A stretch of 64,000 nt of DNA from UBA5336 sp038522375 (GCA_038522375.1 JBCBKE010000005.1:1-64000); one strand, 5' to 3'; positions 25,252-34,650 are shown, counted from the stretch's first letter. Notes: generated by a model not told the origin, from the letters alone. A program made the numbers and translations.

Positions 25252-25275
25252 ACCAGCCGGGCGCGCGGTCAGGGG
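25227..25275 (+). terminator. Strong hairpin between the TVP38 gene and leuA (terminator or attenuator)
   Basis: Outer arms CCCCTG (25227-25232) and CAGGGG (25270-25275) enclose inner arms CGGCTG (25235-25240) and CAGCCG (25254-25259). The bases AACAATCGTTCTTTT follow, a weak U-rich tail. It could terminate the upstream transcript or act as an attenuator for leuA, whose start is 48 bases downstream. Confidence 0.5.
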
Positions 25276-25323
25276 AACAATCGTTCTTTTCCAACATCTG
25301 ACCAAAGACCCAGGCCGAGACCC

Positions 25324-26859
25324 GTGACCCAATCAAACCAAGACATTCGGATTTTTGACACCACCATGCGCGATGGCGAACAGAGCCCTGGCGCATCCAT
25401 GACCTTGCGGGAGAAGCTCGAACTTGCAACCCTGCTGGAAGGCATGGGCGTCGATATTATCGAGGCCGGCTTTCCTGCAGCGTCTGCTGGTGATTTCGAA
25501 TGCGTCAGCGAGATCGCAAAACAGAGCCAGAACGCTGTGATATGCGGGCTGGCCCGCTCAACGCCCAGCGATATCGAACGCGCCGGAGAAGCCGTCCGTC
25601 AAGCCGCGCGACCTCGCATTCATACCTTCATCTCCACCAGTCCCGTGCACATGAAGCACAAGCTGAAAATGGGACCGAACGCCGTTCTGGAAGCGGTTGG
25701 ACGGTCGGTGACCCAGGCGCGCGGCTACACTGACGACGTGGAGTGGAGCGCCGAAGACGCCACCCGTACCGAGTTCGACTTCCTGTGCCGCTGCATCGAT
25801 ACCGCGATCGCGTCGGGAGCGACGACGATCAACATTCCAGACACTGTGGGATACTCTCATCCCGACGAGTATGGCGAACTGTTCAAACGGTTGATCGAGA
25901 CCGTCGCGAATAGCGACAAGGTGATCTGGTCGACCCATTGTCATAATGATCTCGGCCTCGCCGTCGCCAATTCCCTCGCGGGAGTTTCAAACGGTGCCAG
26001 ACAGATTGAATGTGCCGTCAATGGCCTGGGCGAACGGGCAGGGAACGCTGCACTTGAAGAAGTCGTGATGGCCTTGAAGGTGCGCGGCGATTCGCTTCCA
26101 TACGCCACGGGGATCGACAGCCGGAAGTTGGCCAGGGCCAGTCAGATGGTCAGCCGTATCACCGGCTTTCCGGTCCAGTACAACAAGGCGATTGTCGGCA
26201 AGAACGCGTTTGCCCATGAGAGTGGCATTCACCAGGATGGCATGCTGAAGAACGCACAGACCTATGAGATCATGGATCCTGAGGACGTTGGCGTCTCCAA
26301 GACATCCTTGATCATGGGCAAGCATTCGGGACGGCATGCCTTCAAGGACAAGCTGGTCAACCTTGGCTACGATTTGGAAGGCGAAGCCCTCAACGACGCG
26401 TTCAAACGCTTCAAGGACCTGGCTGACAAGAAGAAACATATCTTCGATGACGACATCATCGCGATTGTTGACAGCCAGTTGAGTCTCGAAGGGGAGCGTA
26501 TCGTCTTCAAGCGATTGCGTGTGGTTGCGGGCACTGACGGTCCACAAACGGCAGAGATTGATCTCGAAATCGATGGTGAGGACAAATTCGCCATTGCTCG
26601 CGGGAATGGTCCGGTCGATGCCGTGTTCAACGCGATCAAGCAGATTGTGCCCCATTCGGGAAAGCTGGACCTGTTCCAAGTGCACGCCGTCAGCGGTGGA
26701 ACCGATGCCCAGGCCGACGTCTCAGTGCGTTTGAACGGTGAGGGTATCATGGCAACGGGACGAAGCTCTGATCCCGATACGCTGGTTGCTGCGGCAAAGG
26801 CTTACGTGCATGCCGTCAACAAGCTCGAAGCGCGCCGGAAGAAACGGCTCGCTGCGTAA
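25324..26859 (+). CDS. leuA: 2-isopropylmalate synthase
   Basis: This 511-residue enzyme condenses acetyl-CoA with 2-oxoisovalerate, the first committed step of leucine synthesis. The start is GTG 25324. FDTTMRDGEQSPGASM near residues 10-25 holds the metal/substrate signature, and VIWSTHCHNDLGLAVANSLAG near 200-220 is the second signature with two histidine ligands. NAFAHESGIHQDGMLKN follows. The C-terminal ~120 residues form the regulatory domain where leucine binds for feedback inhibition. The preceding hairpin and possible leader peptide suggest leucine-responsive attenuation; a terminator lies 30 bases past the stop. Confidence 0.95.
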   Translation: MTQSNQDIRIFDTTMRDGEQSPGASMTLREKLELATLLEGMGVDIIEAGFPAASAGDFECVSEIAKQSQNAVICGLARSTPSDIERAGEAVRQAARPRIHTFISTSPVHMKHKLKMGPNAVLEAVGRSVTQARGYTDDVEWSAEDATRTEFDFLCRCIDTAIASGATTINIPDTVGYSHPDEYGELFKRLIETVANSDKVIWSTHCHNDLGLAVANSLAGVSNGARQIECAVNGLGERAGNAALEEVVMALKVRGDSLPYATGIDSRKLARASQMVSRITGFPVQYNKAIVGKNAFAHESGIHQDGMLKNAQTYEIMDPEDVGVSKTSLIMGKHSGRHAFKDKLVNLGYDLEGEALNDAFKRFKDLADKKKHIFDDDIIAIVDSQLSLEGERIVFKRLRVVAGTDGPQTAEIDLEIDGEDKFAIARGNGPVDAVFNAIKQIVPHSGKLDLFQVHAVSGGTDAQADVSVRLNGEGIMATGRSSDPDTLVAAAKAYVHAVNKLEARRKKRLAA

Positions 26860-26889
26860 TCGGCTGGCGCGTTTCCGGCCAGAGGGGAC

Positions 26890-26918
26890 CGGTACCGGGG
26901 TTTCTGGTACCGTTCTTG
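26890..26918 (+). terminator. Probable terminator of leuA
   Basis: CGGTACC (26890-26896) and GGTACCG (26906-26912) form a seven-base-pair stem with a nine-base loop, followed by TTCTTG. The U tract is short. Confidence 0.6.
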
Positions 26919-27226
26919 CTGCTGCGATCTCCTGACACGCTTAGTATGGGCCAATGTCTGACGCGACAAACATCCCAGGGGGCCATCAGTTCGACCTCTA
27001 CACAGTGTACGGTTCGTACACTTCTAGTAGAGCATTGTTCTTCCAATATTTTTATCGCTCCTGCGAGTCGTTGCCTTGATACTGCGACTCCGCAATCGTA
27101 CGAACCGTTCCGGCTTGGTGCGCCCAAATTCTTGCCTTAACGACATTTAAAGGGCACCTGTGCCATAAGATCGCCGAGGCGTGTTAGAGCGCTTCATTGA
27201 TCCGTTACTCGCATGTGCAGAAGGCT
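26919..27226 (+). other. Gene-free region with nested inverted repeats upstream of mreB
   Basis: No coding frame here looks real. GTGTACG and CGTACAC (27005-27011 and 27015-27021) form a perfect stem with a three-base loop. It sits inside a second pair, CTCTAC (26996-27001) and GTAGAG (27027-27032). An 11-base segment (27009-27019) is also the exact reverse complement of 27098-27108, and GAGTCG (27065-27070) pairs with CGACTC (27085-27090). The region could be a folded mreB leader with alternative structures, a small RNA or a palindromic operator. No clear promoter was found. Confidence 0.5.
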
Positions 27227-28276
27227 ATGAAGAACATGATTGGTTCCCTTTTGGGCATGCTGTCGACGGACATGGCCATCGACCTCGGAACGGCGAATAC
27301 GCTGGTCTATGTCAAGGGTCAGGGCGTCCAGCTCGACGAGCCTTCGGTCGTTGCATACATGACCCAAGGCGGTCGGAAGATCGTCTATGCGGTGGGTGAC
27401 CAGGCCAAGCAGATGTTGGGCAAGACCCCGGTGAACATGGAGGCGATCCGCCCCATGCGGGACGGTGTGATTGCCGACTTCGAAGTCGCGGAAGAGATGA
27501 TCAAGCACTTCATCCGGAAGGTGCACAATCGCCGCGCGTTCGTCTCACCGCTCATCATCATCTGCGTACCAAGCTCTGCCACAAGCGTTGAACGCCGCGC
27601 CATTCACCAATCGGCACTGGCTGCCGGCGCGCGAGATGTGAAGCTGATCGAAGAGCCCATGGCAGCGGCTATCGGCGCGGGCCTGCCGATTGAAGACCCC
27701 GCCGGCTCCATGGTGGTCGATATCGGCGGCGGCACCGCCGAAGTCGCTGTGCTTTCACTTGGCGGTATTGTGTATTCGCGCTCCGTCAGGGTGGGCGGCG
27801 ACAAGATGGACAGCGCGATTGTCAACCATCTGCGGCGTGAGCAGAAAATCCTGATTGGTGAAATGAGTGCAGAGCGGATCAAGAAGGAAATCGGCACCGC
27901 GATGCCGCCAGAGAACGGCAATGGCATGGCCTTGACTGTCCGGGGCCGTGGCACCCTTGATGGTGTGCCGATTGAAACCGAAGTGAACGAGACAATCGTT
28001 GCAGAAGCCCTGAGGGAGCCGGTTGGCGAGATCATCGACGCCGTGAAGATGGCGCTCGAAGCCATGCCCCCCGAACTGGCGGCTGACATTGTTGATCGCG
28101 GCATCGTCTTGACCGGCGGCGGCGCGTTGCTGCGTAATCTTGATGTGTGTATTCGAGAGCAGGCAAAACTTCCTGTGATGCTGGCTGATGATCCGCTACG
28201 ATGCGTCGTGAACGGTTGCGGTGTTGTGCTGGAGAATTATCCGAAAATGCAATCGGTGTTGTGCCCAGAGGTGTAG
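27227..28276 (+). CDS. mreB: Rod-shape-determining protein MreB
   Basis: This 349-residue actin-like ATPase forms membrane-bound filaments that guide lateral wall synthesis. The start is set at ATG 27227 (27236 is also possible; TTG 27197 gives a longer, unlikely N-terminus). The phosphate-1 motif is MAIDLGTANTLVYV, phosphate-2 is VVDIGGGTAEVAVLSLGG near residues 163-180, and the adenosine motif is GIVLTGGGALLRNLD near 292-306. EEPMAAAIGAGLPI is also diagnostic. It heads the cluster mreB-mreC-mreD-mrdA-rodA, but 83 bases separate it from mreC, so it may have extra regulation. Confidence 0.95.
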   Translation: MKNMIGSLLGMLSTDMAIDLGTANTLVYVKGQGVQLDEPSVVAYMTQGGRKIVYAVGDQAKQMLGKTPVNMEAIRPMRDGVIADFEVAEEMIKHFIRKVHNRRAFVSPLIIICVPSSATSVERRAIHQSALAAGARDVKLIEEPMAAAIGAGLPIEDPAGSMVVDIGGGTAEVAVLSLGGIVYSRSVRVGGDKMDSAIVNHLRREQKILIGEMSAERIKKEIGTAMPPENGNGMALTVRGRGTLDGVPIETEVNETIVAEALREPVGEIIDAVKMALEAMPPELAADIVDRGIVLTGGGALLRNLDVCIREQAKLPVMLADDPLRCVVNGCGVVLENYPKMQSVLCPEV

Positions 28277-28359
28277 CGAAGTGTAAGGTGTGGGCGCGCC
28301 CGAGCTGATACGTCAGTTATCGCCGGACTGCCCAGGGTGGTGAATGAGGATCGGCGCTG

Positions 28360-29283
28360 ATGGCTTCTTTTAGCCAATATGGACGACGGAAGCGCCCGTT
28401 GAGGCAGCTGGCGCTCGCTGTGTTCATTGTGTTGTCTCTCGCGCTTTTGGTGGCCCAGACTGCGCCGGTTATTTCCCGTAACCTGACCCCTGTCCGCACG
28501 CTGGCTGGTGACCTGCAGACCTTCGGCGACCGGCGGGAGCAAACTGTGGCAGGCGATGAGGCACCGGGTATCTGGGCCAGGCTGACCGGGCAGGCCGACA
28601 CGGCCAGGCGCATCAAGCAACTTGAGAACGAAGTGGCGGAACTGTCCCGTTACCGACAGGCGGCGATCGCCATGAATGAGCGGTTCTTTGCCTATCAGGC
28701 GATGCTGAATGCCGTCGACGATGCGCCGATCGACTGGGCCCAGCAGTCCAAGACCGTTCGGATTGTCGCCGAAACGGATGGCCCATTTGCAGATACACTC
28801 CTCGCCGATGCGGGCAGGCGCTCGGGCGTACAGGTGGATGACGTCGCGTTCAACGAAATGGGACTTGTCGGCCGAGTGATTGCGGTCGGTGAGCGCTCAT
28901 CCCGCATTCTGATGATTACCGACTTCAACTCCCGGGTCCCGGTGATGGGAGAGCGTAGCGGGGTTCGCGCCGTTCTCTATGGATCGCGGGACCTGGTCGG
29001 CCGGTTGTCGGACCTGCCGGAGGATGATGGGTTCATCATCGGTGAACGGATCCTGACAAGCGGTGAGGGAGGCGTGTTTCCGCGCGGGCTCGTCGCTGGT
29101 TTCGTGTATGGCAGCCCTCGCGATTGGCGCGTGCGGTTCACGATGGCGGACGCGCGCGGCGGTTTCGTCCGTCTCCTGCCACCCCCGACAATCCCGTCGC
29201 CGGAGGCCGAACCCGCCACTGACGACGGCGAAACCGTCGAGGCCGCGGTTCAGGTTGATGACGCGCCGGTGGTCTCGGAATGA
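28360..29283 (+). CDS. mreC: Rod-shape-determining protein MreC
   Basis: This 307-residue protein is anchored by one membrane span (residues ~17-37) after a basic N-terminus. A periplasmic coiled coil (QLENEVAELSRYRQAAIAMN) and the beta-rich MreC domain follow, with GLVGRVIAVGERSSRILMITD near 168-188 and GEGGVFPRGLVAGFV. It links MreB filaments to PBP2 and RodA. The last ~35 residues are acidic and proline-rich. Its stop overlaps the mreD start in ATGA. Confidence 0.93.
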   Translation: MASFSQYGRRKRPLRQLALAVFIVLSLALLVAQTAPVISRNLTPVRTLAGDLQTFGDRREQTVAGDEAPGIWARLTGQADTARRIKQLENEVAELSRYRQAAIAMNERFFAYQAMLNAVDDAPIDWAQQSKTVRIVAETDGPFADTLLADAGRRSGVQVDDVAFNEMGLVGRVIAVGERSSRILMITDFNSRVPVMGERSGVRAVLYGSRDLVGRLSDLPEDDGFIIGERILTSGEGGVFPRGLVAGFVYGSPRDWRVRFTMADARGGFVRLLPPPTIPSPEAEPATDDGETVEAAVQVDDAPVVSE

Positions 29284-29828
29284 TCTGGTCCAGCCTGTTT
29301 CCCAACGCCGTGTTGCAGACCTGGCGCAGGACCGGTCTGACGGGCAGGTTGGCGACCGGTCTTTTGGCCATTATCGTGTTCACACTTGTCTGGGATGCGC
29401 TGGCCAACACGGTTGATGCCCGCATCCGGTGGCCATTGACCGGGCTGGCAGCGGCCGCAGGCTGGGCGCGGCTAGGATTGTCCATTCGTCCAATGCTTGT
29501 CCTGATGATCGTCGGCTTCGCCTTTGATAGCGTATCGGGGGCGCCGTTTGGCGTCTTCCCGCTCGTGTTCCTTTCGACTTACGCAGTTCTTGCCAGCACA
29601 TCACTGCTACTGGGTAGCGAAATGGATCCCGTGACCGGCTCGATACTTCCGTTCTTGGGTATGGGCTTTGGGGTGTTCGTTCTTTGGGTTTTTGCATCGG
29701 TGATTGCCTCGGCGCCGATCAATCCGATTCCATTATTGATCGCATGGGTCACGTCCTGTGTTTTCTACGCGCTTTTCGAAGGGCTCTTCGATTTGCATAG
29801 TTTCAAGACGTCTGCGACGAGTGGCTAG
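29280..29828 (+). CDS. mreD: Rod-shape-determining protein MreD
   Basis: This 182-residue integral membrane protein has about five hydrophobic segments (residues ~25-45, 55-80, 83-110, 118-145, 150-170). The sequence is poorly conserved in the family, so the call rests on topology, the SIRPMLVLMIVGFAFDSVSGAPFGVFP stretch (split here only for description) and its position between mreC and mrdA. It overlaps mreC by four bases and lies two bases before mrdA, so the three genes are translated together. Confidence 0.88.
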   Translation: MIWSSLFPNAVLQTWRRTGLTGRLATGLLAIIVFTLVWDALANTVDARIRWPLTGLAAAAGWARLGLSIRPMLVLMIVGFAFDSVSGAPFGVFPLVFLSTYAVLASTSLLLGSEMDPVTGSILPFLGMGFGVFVLWVFASVIASAPINPIPLLIAWVTSCVFYALFEGLFDLHSFKTSATSG

Positions 29829-29830
29829 AC

Positions 29831-31879
29831 ATGGCGATTGATCGACGCCCCGCAGAAGTATTCGCCGCCCGCCGGAATATCCTGTTTGGCGTTGGCGGTC
29901 TGGTGTGGGCTGGTCTCCTGGGTCGTCTGGCGCAGCTGCAGCTCGTTGAGGGGGAGCAACTTCGCGAGAAGGCTGCCGATAATGAGGTGCGTTTCGACCT
30001 CGCTCCACCGACTCGTGGGCGCATCGTCGACCGGTTTGGACTGCCCCTGGCCGACCATCGCCAGGCGGGGCGGATCGCCATTGTGCGTGAACAGGTCGGT
30101 GATATCGACGCTGTGCTGGAACAGATTTCACAGACAATCGAGCTTTCGCCGGAACGCCTCGCTCTGATCAAGCGCAGGGCCCGGAACCAGGCTGCGTTCC
30201 TCCAGACCGAGGTGGCCCGGGAGCTGACCTATGAGGAATTTGCGCGGATGTCGATCCGCTCGGCCGAACTGCCCGGTGTGGTGGTCGAGATCGGCGACAC
30301 GCGATCCTACACGCGCGGGCGGGACTTTGCCCACGTACTCGGTTATGTGGCCCGTGCGAGCCAGAGAGATATCAACCGTCTGACGTTCGAAGCGCTTGAT
30401 CTCTCAACGGCTGAGCAACGGCTGATCGATACGCTCGATTTCGGCGAATGGGACCACCATACGGTCGTCACCAGATCCATCCGGGGTGATTTGACCGACT
30501 TAAGGCGCAACCAGCTGGCTGAGCGGTGGGCCGATGCTGCCTCCGAGGTGAACCGGCTTTACAAGCACCCCGATATGCGGACGGGCAGATCGGGTGTCGA
30601 AGCGACTTGCAATGCCTGGTTGACCGGCAACCGCGGCGCGCGCGCGGTGGTCACAAATGCCGCTGGCCGCATTATCGAACGGGTGCCAGATGCCGATCGT
30701 CCACCGGCGCCGGGACGGGATGTCGCGCTAACCATCGACGCTGAATTGCAGCGTGAAGCGATCAACCGTTTTGGCGATGAAACCGGTGCCTGCGTCGTGA
30801 TGGACATCGAAAGCGGAGACATTCTAGCACTTGTCTCGACCCCAGCTTTCGATCCCAATGACTTCGTGAACGGTATCAGCCAGGCCGACTTCGACGTGCT
30901 CCGAAACGATGCGGATTCACCGCTTTATCATAAGGCGTTCGACGGCACATACCCGCCCGGTTCGACTTTCAAGATGGTGGTCGCTACGGCCGCTTTGGAA
31001 GCAGGCGTGATCTCGCCAACCGAGCGTATCAATTGCAACGGCCGCTACCGCCTTGGAAGCCGGACCTGGAGCTGTTGGAAGCGCGAAGGCCATGGTCCAA
31101 TGGACATGCACGAGGCCCTTAAGCAGTCCTGCGATGTCTATTTCTATGAAGTGGCCCGACGGACAGGCGTGGACAAGATAGCCGAGGTTGCGCTGCGGTT
31201 CGGGTTTGGGCGCACCTGGGGAAACCTTGGCCTGACGGGTGGGGCGCGGGGCGTCGTGCCCGATCCCGCCTGGAAAGAAGCCAATCGGAACGAACCCTGG
31301 CAGCAGGGCGAGACCCTGAACTACGGGATCGGCCAGGGTTTCTTGTCGACAACCCCGCTTCAACTCGCGGTCATGACTGCACGGATTGCCACCCGAGGCC
31401 GTATGGTAACGCCGCAGATGTTGGGGATCGGACCGGCGTTGACCGCTGATATCGGCCGTGAAGGTCCACTCGACCCTGACATCATGGATCGCATGCAGAA
31501 GGGTATGTACGGGGTTACCTCCGAAGGCCGTGGCACTGCCCTCCGGTCGGGTGATCTGGGCCTCGGCGGACCGCGCATGGCTGGCAAGACCGGGACGGCC
31601 CAGGTGCGCTACATCTCGCAAGCCGAACGCCGCTCTGGCGTGATCGCGAACGAAGACCTGGAGCGACGACTGAGGGACCATGCGCTTTTTGTCGGCTACG
31701 CGCCCCACGACGACCCCAAGCTCGCGGTTTCTGTCATTGTCGAGCATGGCGGCTCTGGGTCCAGAGCGGCGGGACCCATGGCGCGCGATATCATGGCTGC
31801 GGCCCTGCGGCTCGATAGCCGCCGGGAGCCCGCCTGGCAACGTTTGGCGGGACGCCCGAGCCTCGGAGATCGGGGATGA
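29831..31879 (+). CDS. mrdA: Penicillin-binding protein 2 (transpeptidase of the elongasome)
   Basis: This 682-residue protein has one N-terminal membrane span (residues ~17-36), a dimerisation domain and a transpeptidase domain. The catalytic motifs are PPGSTFK with Ser378 and Lys381, SCD at 433-435 and KTGTA at 586-590. It crosslinks peptidoglycan during lateral growth and is the target of mecillinam in other species. Residues ~175-255 appear longer than in E. coli PBP2, between GYVARAS and the TGRSGVEATC segment. The stop overlaps rodA in ATGA. Confidence 0.95.
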   Translation: MAIDRRPAEVFAARRNILFGVGGLVWAGLLGRLAQLQLVEGEQLREKAADNEVRFDLAPPTRGRIVDRFGLPLADHRQAGRIAIVREQVGDIDAVLEQISQTIELSPERLALIKRRARNQAAFLQTEVARELTYEEFARMSIRSAELPGVVVEIGDTRSYTRGRDFAHVLGYVARASQRDINRLTFEALDLSTAEQRLIDTLDFGEWDHHTVVTRSIRGDLTDLRRNQLAERWADAASEVNRLYKHPDMRTGRSGVEATCNAWLTGNRGARAVVTNAAGRIIERVPDADRPPAPGRDVALTIDAELQREAINRFGDETGACVVMDIESGDILALVSTPAFDPNDFVNGISQADFDVLRNDADSPLYHKAFDGTYPPGSTFKMVVATAALEAGVISPTERINCNGRYRLGSRTWSCWKREGHGPMDMHEALKQSCDVYFYEVARRTGVDKIAEVALRFGFGRTWGNLGLTGGARGVVPDPAWKEANRNEPWQQGETLNYGIGQGFLSTTPLQLAVMTARIATRGRMVTPQMLGIGPALTADIGREGPLDPDIMDRMQKGMYGVTSEGRGTALRSGDLGLGGPRMAGKTGTAQVRYISQAERRSGVIANEDLERRLRDHALFVGYAPHDDPKLAVSVIVEHGGSGSRAAGPMARDIMAAALRLDSRREPAWQRLAGRPSLGDRG

Positions 31880-33084
31880 GCTATATCCACGATGCCGAAC
31901 GCCAGGGCGGGCGCCGGTACGCCAGCAACACCGCCGCAATGAACTTCATGGGGTCCAGCGGCTTGGGCGGGTTGTCCTGGGGCCTGGTCGCCCTTTTGGC
32001 GATGGCAGCGCTCATAGGCACGGCGATGCTGTATTCGGCCAGCCAAGCGGGAAGTGCCGCTGACGCCGACCTTTGGCAACGTCACCTGACCCGCTTCGGG
32101 GTTGGGCTGTTTGTCATGGTGATCCTTGCGCTTGTTCCCCTGTCGATCTGGTTCAGGCTGTCATATGTGGTGTACCTTGGGGCGCTCATGCTGCTCGTGG
32201 CCGTGGAGTTTGGCGGATCCATTCGGGGCGGCGCCCAGCGCTGGCTGGAGCTTGGCCCCATTGCAATTCAGCCTTCGGAACCGATGAAAGTGGCCCTTAC
32301 GCTGGCGTTGGCGCGGTATTATCATTCGGCGCTTGCCAAGGTCCCGGTCGATGCCATCCGCCACCATTTCATGGCAGCCCTGATCGTGGCCCTCCCCGCC
32401 GCACTCATCTTCCTGCAACCGGATTTCGGCACCACCCTGGCGCTTGTGGCTTCGGGCGGGGTGATTGTGTTCCTTGCCGGGCTCAGGAGAGAGGTCATCG
32501 GAGCATTCATCGTGCTGGGCGCGCTAAGCGTTCCGTTGGTCTACACGGTCGTCCTGGAGGACTATCAGCGCGAGCGGGTCGATACGTTCATCTCGCAACT
32601 GTCCGGAGGCGACGAGTCGCAGTCACTCAGTGAAGGCTACCAAATTGAACAGGCCAAGATTGCGATCGGTTCGGGTGGGCTGACGGGCAAGGGCTATATG
32701 CAGGGCACCCAGACCAAACTGGAGTACATTCCCGAACAACGCACCGACTTCATCCTGACAGTCATTGCCGAGGAGCTTGGTTTTGTGGGGGCTGCGGGGC
32801 TCATGACGCTCTGGGGTATCATCCTGGTCTGGTGTCTGTTTATTGCCAGCAATTGCGCCGAGCGGTACGGACGCTACGCAGCGGCCGGTGTCGCTGGAAC
32901 CCTGGCGTTCTACATTGTCTTCAATGTCGGGATGGTGATCGGACTCTTGCCGGTTGTCGGTGTTCCCATGCCCCTGGTTTCCTATGGGGGAACTGCGATG
33001 ATGACCATCATGGTCGGGTTTGGCCTGGTGCTGTCGGCGGACCTGCACAGGGACACCCGCATGCCGGAATCTCCGTTCCTTTAG
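31876..33084 (+). CDS. rodA: Peptidoglycan glycosyltransferase RodA
   Basis: This 402-residue SEDS-family polymerase works with PBP2. It has about ten membrane segments. Conserved features are RWLELGPIAIQPSEPMKVAL near residues 120-139, the QPDFGTT segment near 182 and KLEYIPEQRTDFILTVIAEELG near 275-296 in the large periplasmic loop. PLVSYGGTAMM near 368-378 ends the core. The ~30-residue cytoplasmic N-terminus before the first span is fairly long. Translational coupling to mrdA fits a fixed PBP2:RodA ratio. Confidence 0.95.
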   Translation: MSYIHDAERQGGRRYASNTAAMNFMGSSGLGGLSWGLVALLAMAALIGTAMLYSASQAGSAADADLWQRHLTRFGVGLFVMVILALVPLSIWFRLSYVVYLGALMLLVAVEFGGSIRGGAQRWLELGPIAIQPSEPMKVALTLALARYYHSALAKVPVDAIRHHFMAALIVALPAALIFLQPDFGTTLALVASGGVIVFLAGLRREVIGAFIVLGALSVPLVYTVVLEDYQRERVDTFISQLSGGDESQSLSEGYQIEQAKIAIGSGGLTGKGYMQGTQTKLEYIPEQRTDFILTVIAEELGFVGAAGLMTLWGIILVWCLFIASNCAERYGRYAAAGVAGTLAFYIVFNVGMVIGLLPVVGVPMPLVSYGGTAMMTIMVGFGLVLSADLHRDTRMPESPFL

Positions 33085-33203
33085 CGACGTTTCGGGACCC
33101 GGCGATGTGTTGGCGCGGCGCGTGCAGTCGATGGGGTCGCTTTTCGGTGAAATCGCTTTAACGTGCGGATCCGGTAAGATGGGTGCCAGTCGGGAGTTGG
33201 CGT

Positions 33204-34586
33204 ATGACGGCAATCAGCGGGAAGGCAGAGCACTGGGGCTCGCGGTTCGGGTTTCTGATGGCCGCTGTTGGCTCGTCGGTGGGGCTCGGCAACCTCTGGC
33301 GCTTTCCATTCACCGCCGGCGAAAATGGCGGCAGCGCGTTCGTCATCATCTACCTGCTCTGCGTGCTTCTCCTGGGTCTTCCTGTGCTGATGGCGGAGTA
33401 CGCTGTTGGCCGTAAGGGCCAGCGTTCTGCGATATCGGGTATCCGCCATATCGCTGAAACGGAAGGAAAATCGACGGCATGGACAGCAATCGGTTGGATC
33501 GGCGCGATCACTTCGCTGGGAATTTTCTCGTTTTACATCGTGATTGCAACGTGGGTCTTCGATTTCATCCCACAGGCATTTTCGGGCCGGTTCGAGGGTT
33601 TCGATGCCGAAGCGTCGGCGGCGAATTTCGGAGAGACAATCGATAGCAAGCTCGAAATCATCACCTACATGGCGATTTTTCTGGGCTTGAACGTCTTCAT
33701 TGTCGCCAGGGGCATCAGGGGCGGGATCGAGCGCGCCGCTTCCATCCTCATGCCGGCCTTTTTCGTGATGCTGATCGGCATGGTCGTCTTCGCGCTCGTT
33801 GTTGGTGATGCGGGGGCAGCCGCGCGCTTCCTGCTGACGCCAGACTTCAGCAAGGTCGGTTTTGGAACCTTCCTGTCCGCCGTTGGACAGGCTTTCTTTT
33901 CGATTGGTGTCGGCTCATGCCTGATGATCACTTATGGCGCCTATCTGGAACGTGGCACCGATATCCCCCGTTCATCAGGGTTGGTGGCGAGTGCCGACAC
34001 GATGGTCGCCGTCGTGGCTGGCTTCGCGATCTTCCCCATCGTCTTCGCCTTTGGACTCGAACCCGGCGCTGGCGGCGGCTTGTTTTTCATCACCATGCCG
34101 GTGGCCTTCGGTCAGATGGGTGCCATCGGTGCGATCGTCGGTGGATTGTTTTTCACGCTCGCGCTTTTTGCAGCCTTCACCTCCTCCATTTCCCTGTTCG
34201 AAGTCGGCGTCTCCTGGTTGGAGGACCAGCCCTGGATCAGCCGGGCCCAGGGCGCAATGGCATTGGGGGCTATCTTGTTCCTGTGCGGCGTTGGCTATGT
34301 CTATGCAGGCGCATGGATTGACCATATCGACTTTGTCACCGGATCCATCGGACTTCCCCTTGGTGGACTGCTGATTGCCGTGTTTGCCGGCTATGTCCTC
34401 AGCCGGGAATCGCTCGCCAGTGAACTCGGCGGGGCCGTGGGCTGGATCCAACCCTTGCTGCGTTACCTTGTGCCGTCAGCGCTGCTTTTCATCCTGGTTT
34501 TCGGTGTCATGGACAAACTGCAAGACCAGTACGGTTTGGCTTTGCCGGCGGCGCTTGAGATCCTGTTGGGCCCGAATGCATCTTAA
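33204..34586 (+). CDS. Neurotransmitter:sodium symporter (NSS) family transporter
   Basis: This 460-residue transporter starts at ATG 33204, with GGGAG seven bases upstream. It has about eleven membrane spans. WGSRFGFLMAAVGSSVGLGNLWRFPF near residues 11-36 (quoted in parts: GSSVGLGNLWRFPF) is the TM1 sodium/substrate signature of the LeuT/SNF family. GENGGSAFV follows, and the TM6 region GVGSCLMITYGAY is visible near residue 240. It probably imports an amino acid or related amine with sodium. Eleven rather than twelve spans is common in bacterial members. Confidence 0.9.
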   Translation: MTAISGKAEHWGSRFGFLMAAVGSSVGLGNLWRFPFTAGENGGSAFVIIYLLCVLLLGLPVLMAEYAVGRKGQRSAISGIRHIAETEGKSTAWTAIGWIGAITSLGIFSFYIVIATWVFDFIPQAFSGRFEGFDAEASAANFGETIDSKLEIITYMAIFLGLNVFIVARGIRGGIERAASILMPAFFVMLIGMVVFALVVGDAGAAARFLLTPDFSKVGFGTFLSAVGQAFFSIGVGSCLMITYGAYLERGTDIPRSSGLVASADTMVAVVAGFAIFPIVFAFGLEPGAGGGLFFITMPVAFGQMGAIGAIVGGLFFTLALFAAFTSSISLFEVGVSWLEDQPWISRAQGAMALGAILFLCGVGYVYAGAWIDHIDFVTGSIGLPLGGLLIAVFAGYVLSRESLASELGGAVGWIQPLLRYLVPSALLFILVFGVMDKLQDQYGLALPAALEILLGPNAS

Positions 34587-34619
34587 GGCGTTTCTGTCCC
34601 TGACCGAAAATCGAAGCGA

Positions 34620-34644
34620 GCAAAGACGCCCGGTGTGTGGGCGT
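34620..34644 (-). terminator. Weak terminator-like hairpin after the proline iminopeptidase gene
   Basis: ACGCCC (34626-34631) and GGGCGT (34639-34644) form a six-base-pair stem with a seven-base loop between convergent genes. On the minus strand it is followed by CTTTGCTC, a poor U tract. Confidence 0.3.
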
Positions 34645-34650
34645 GGGGGG

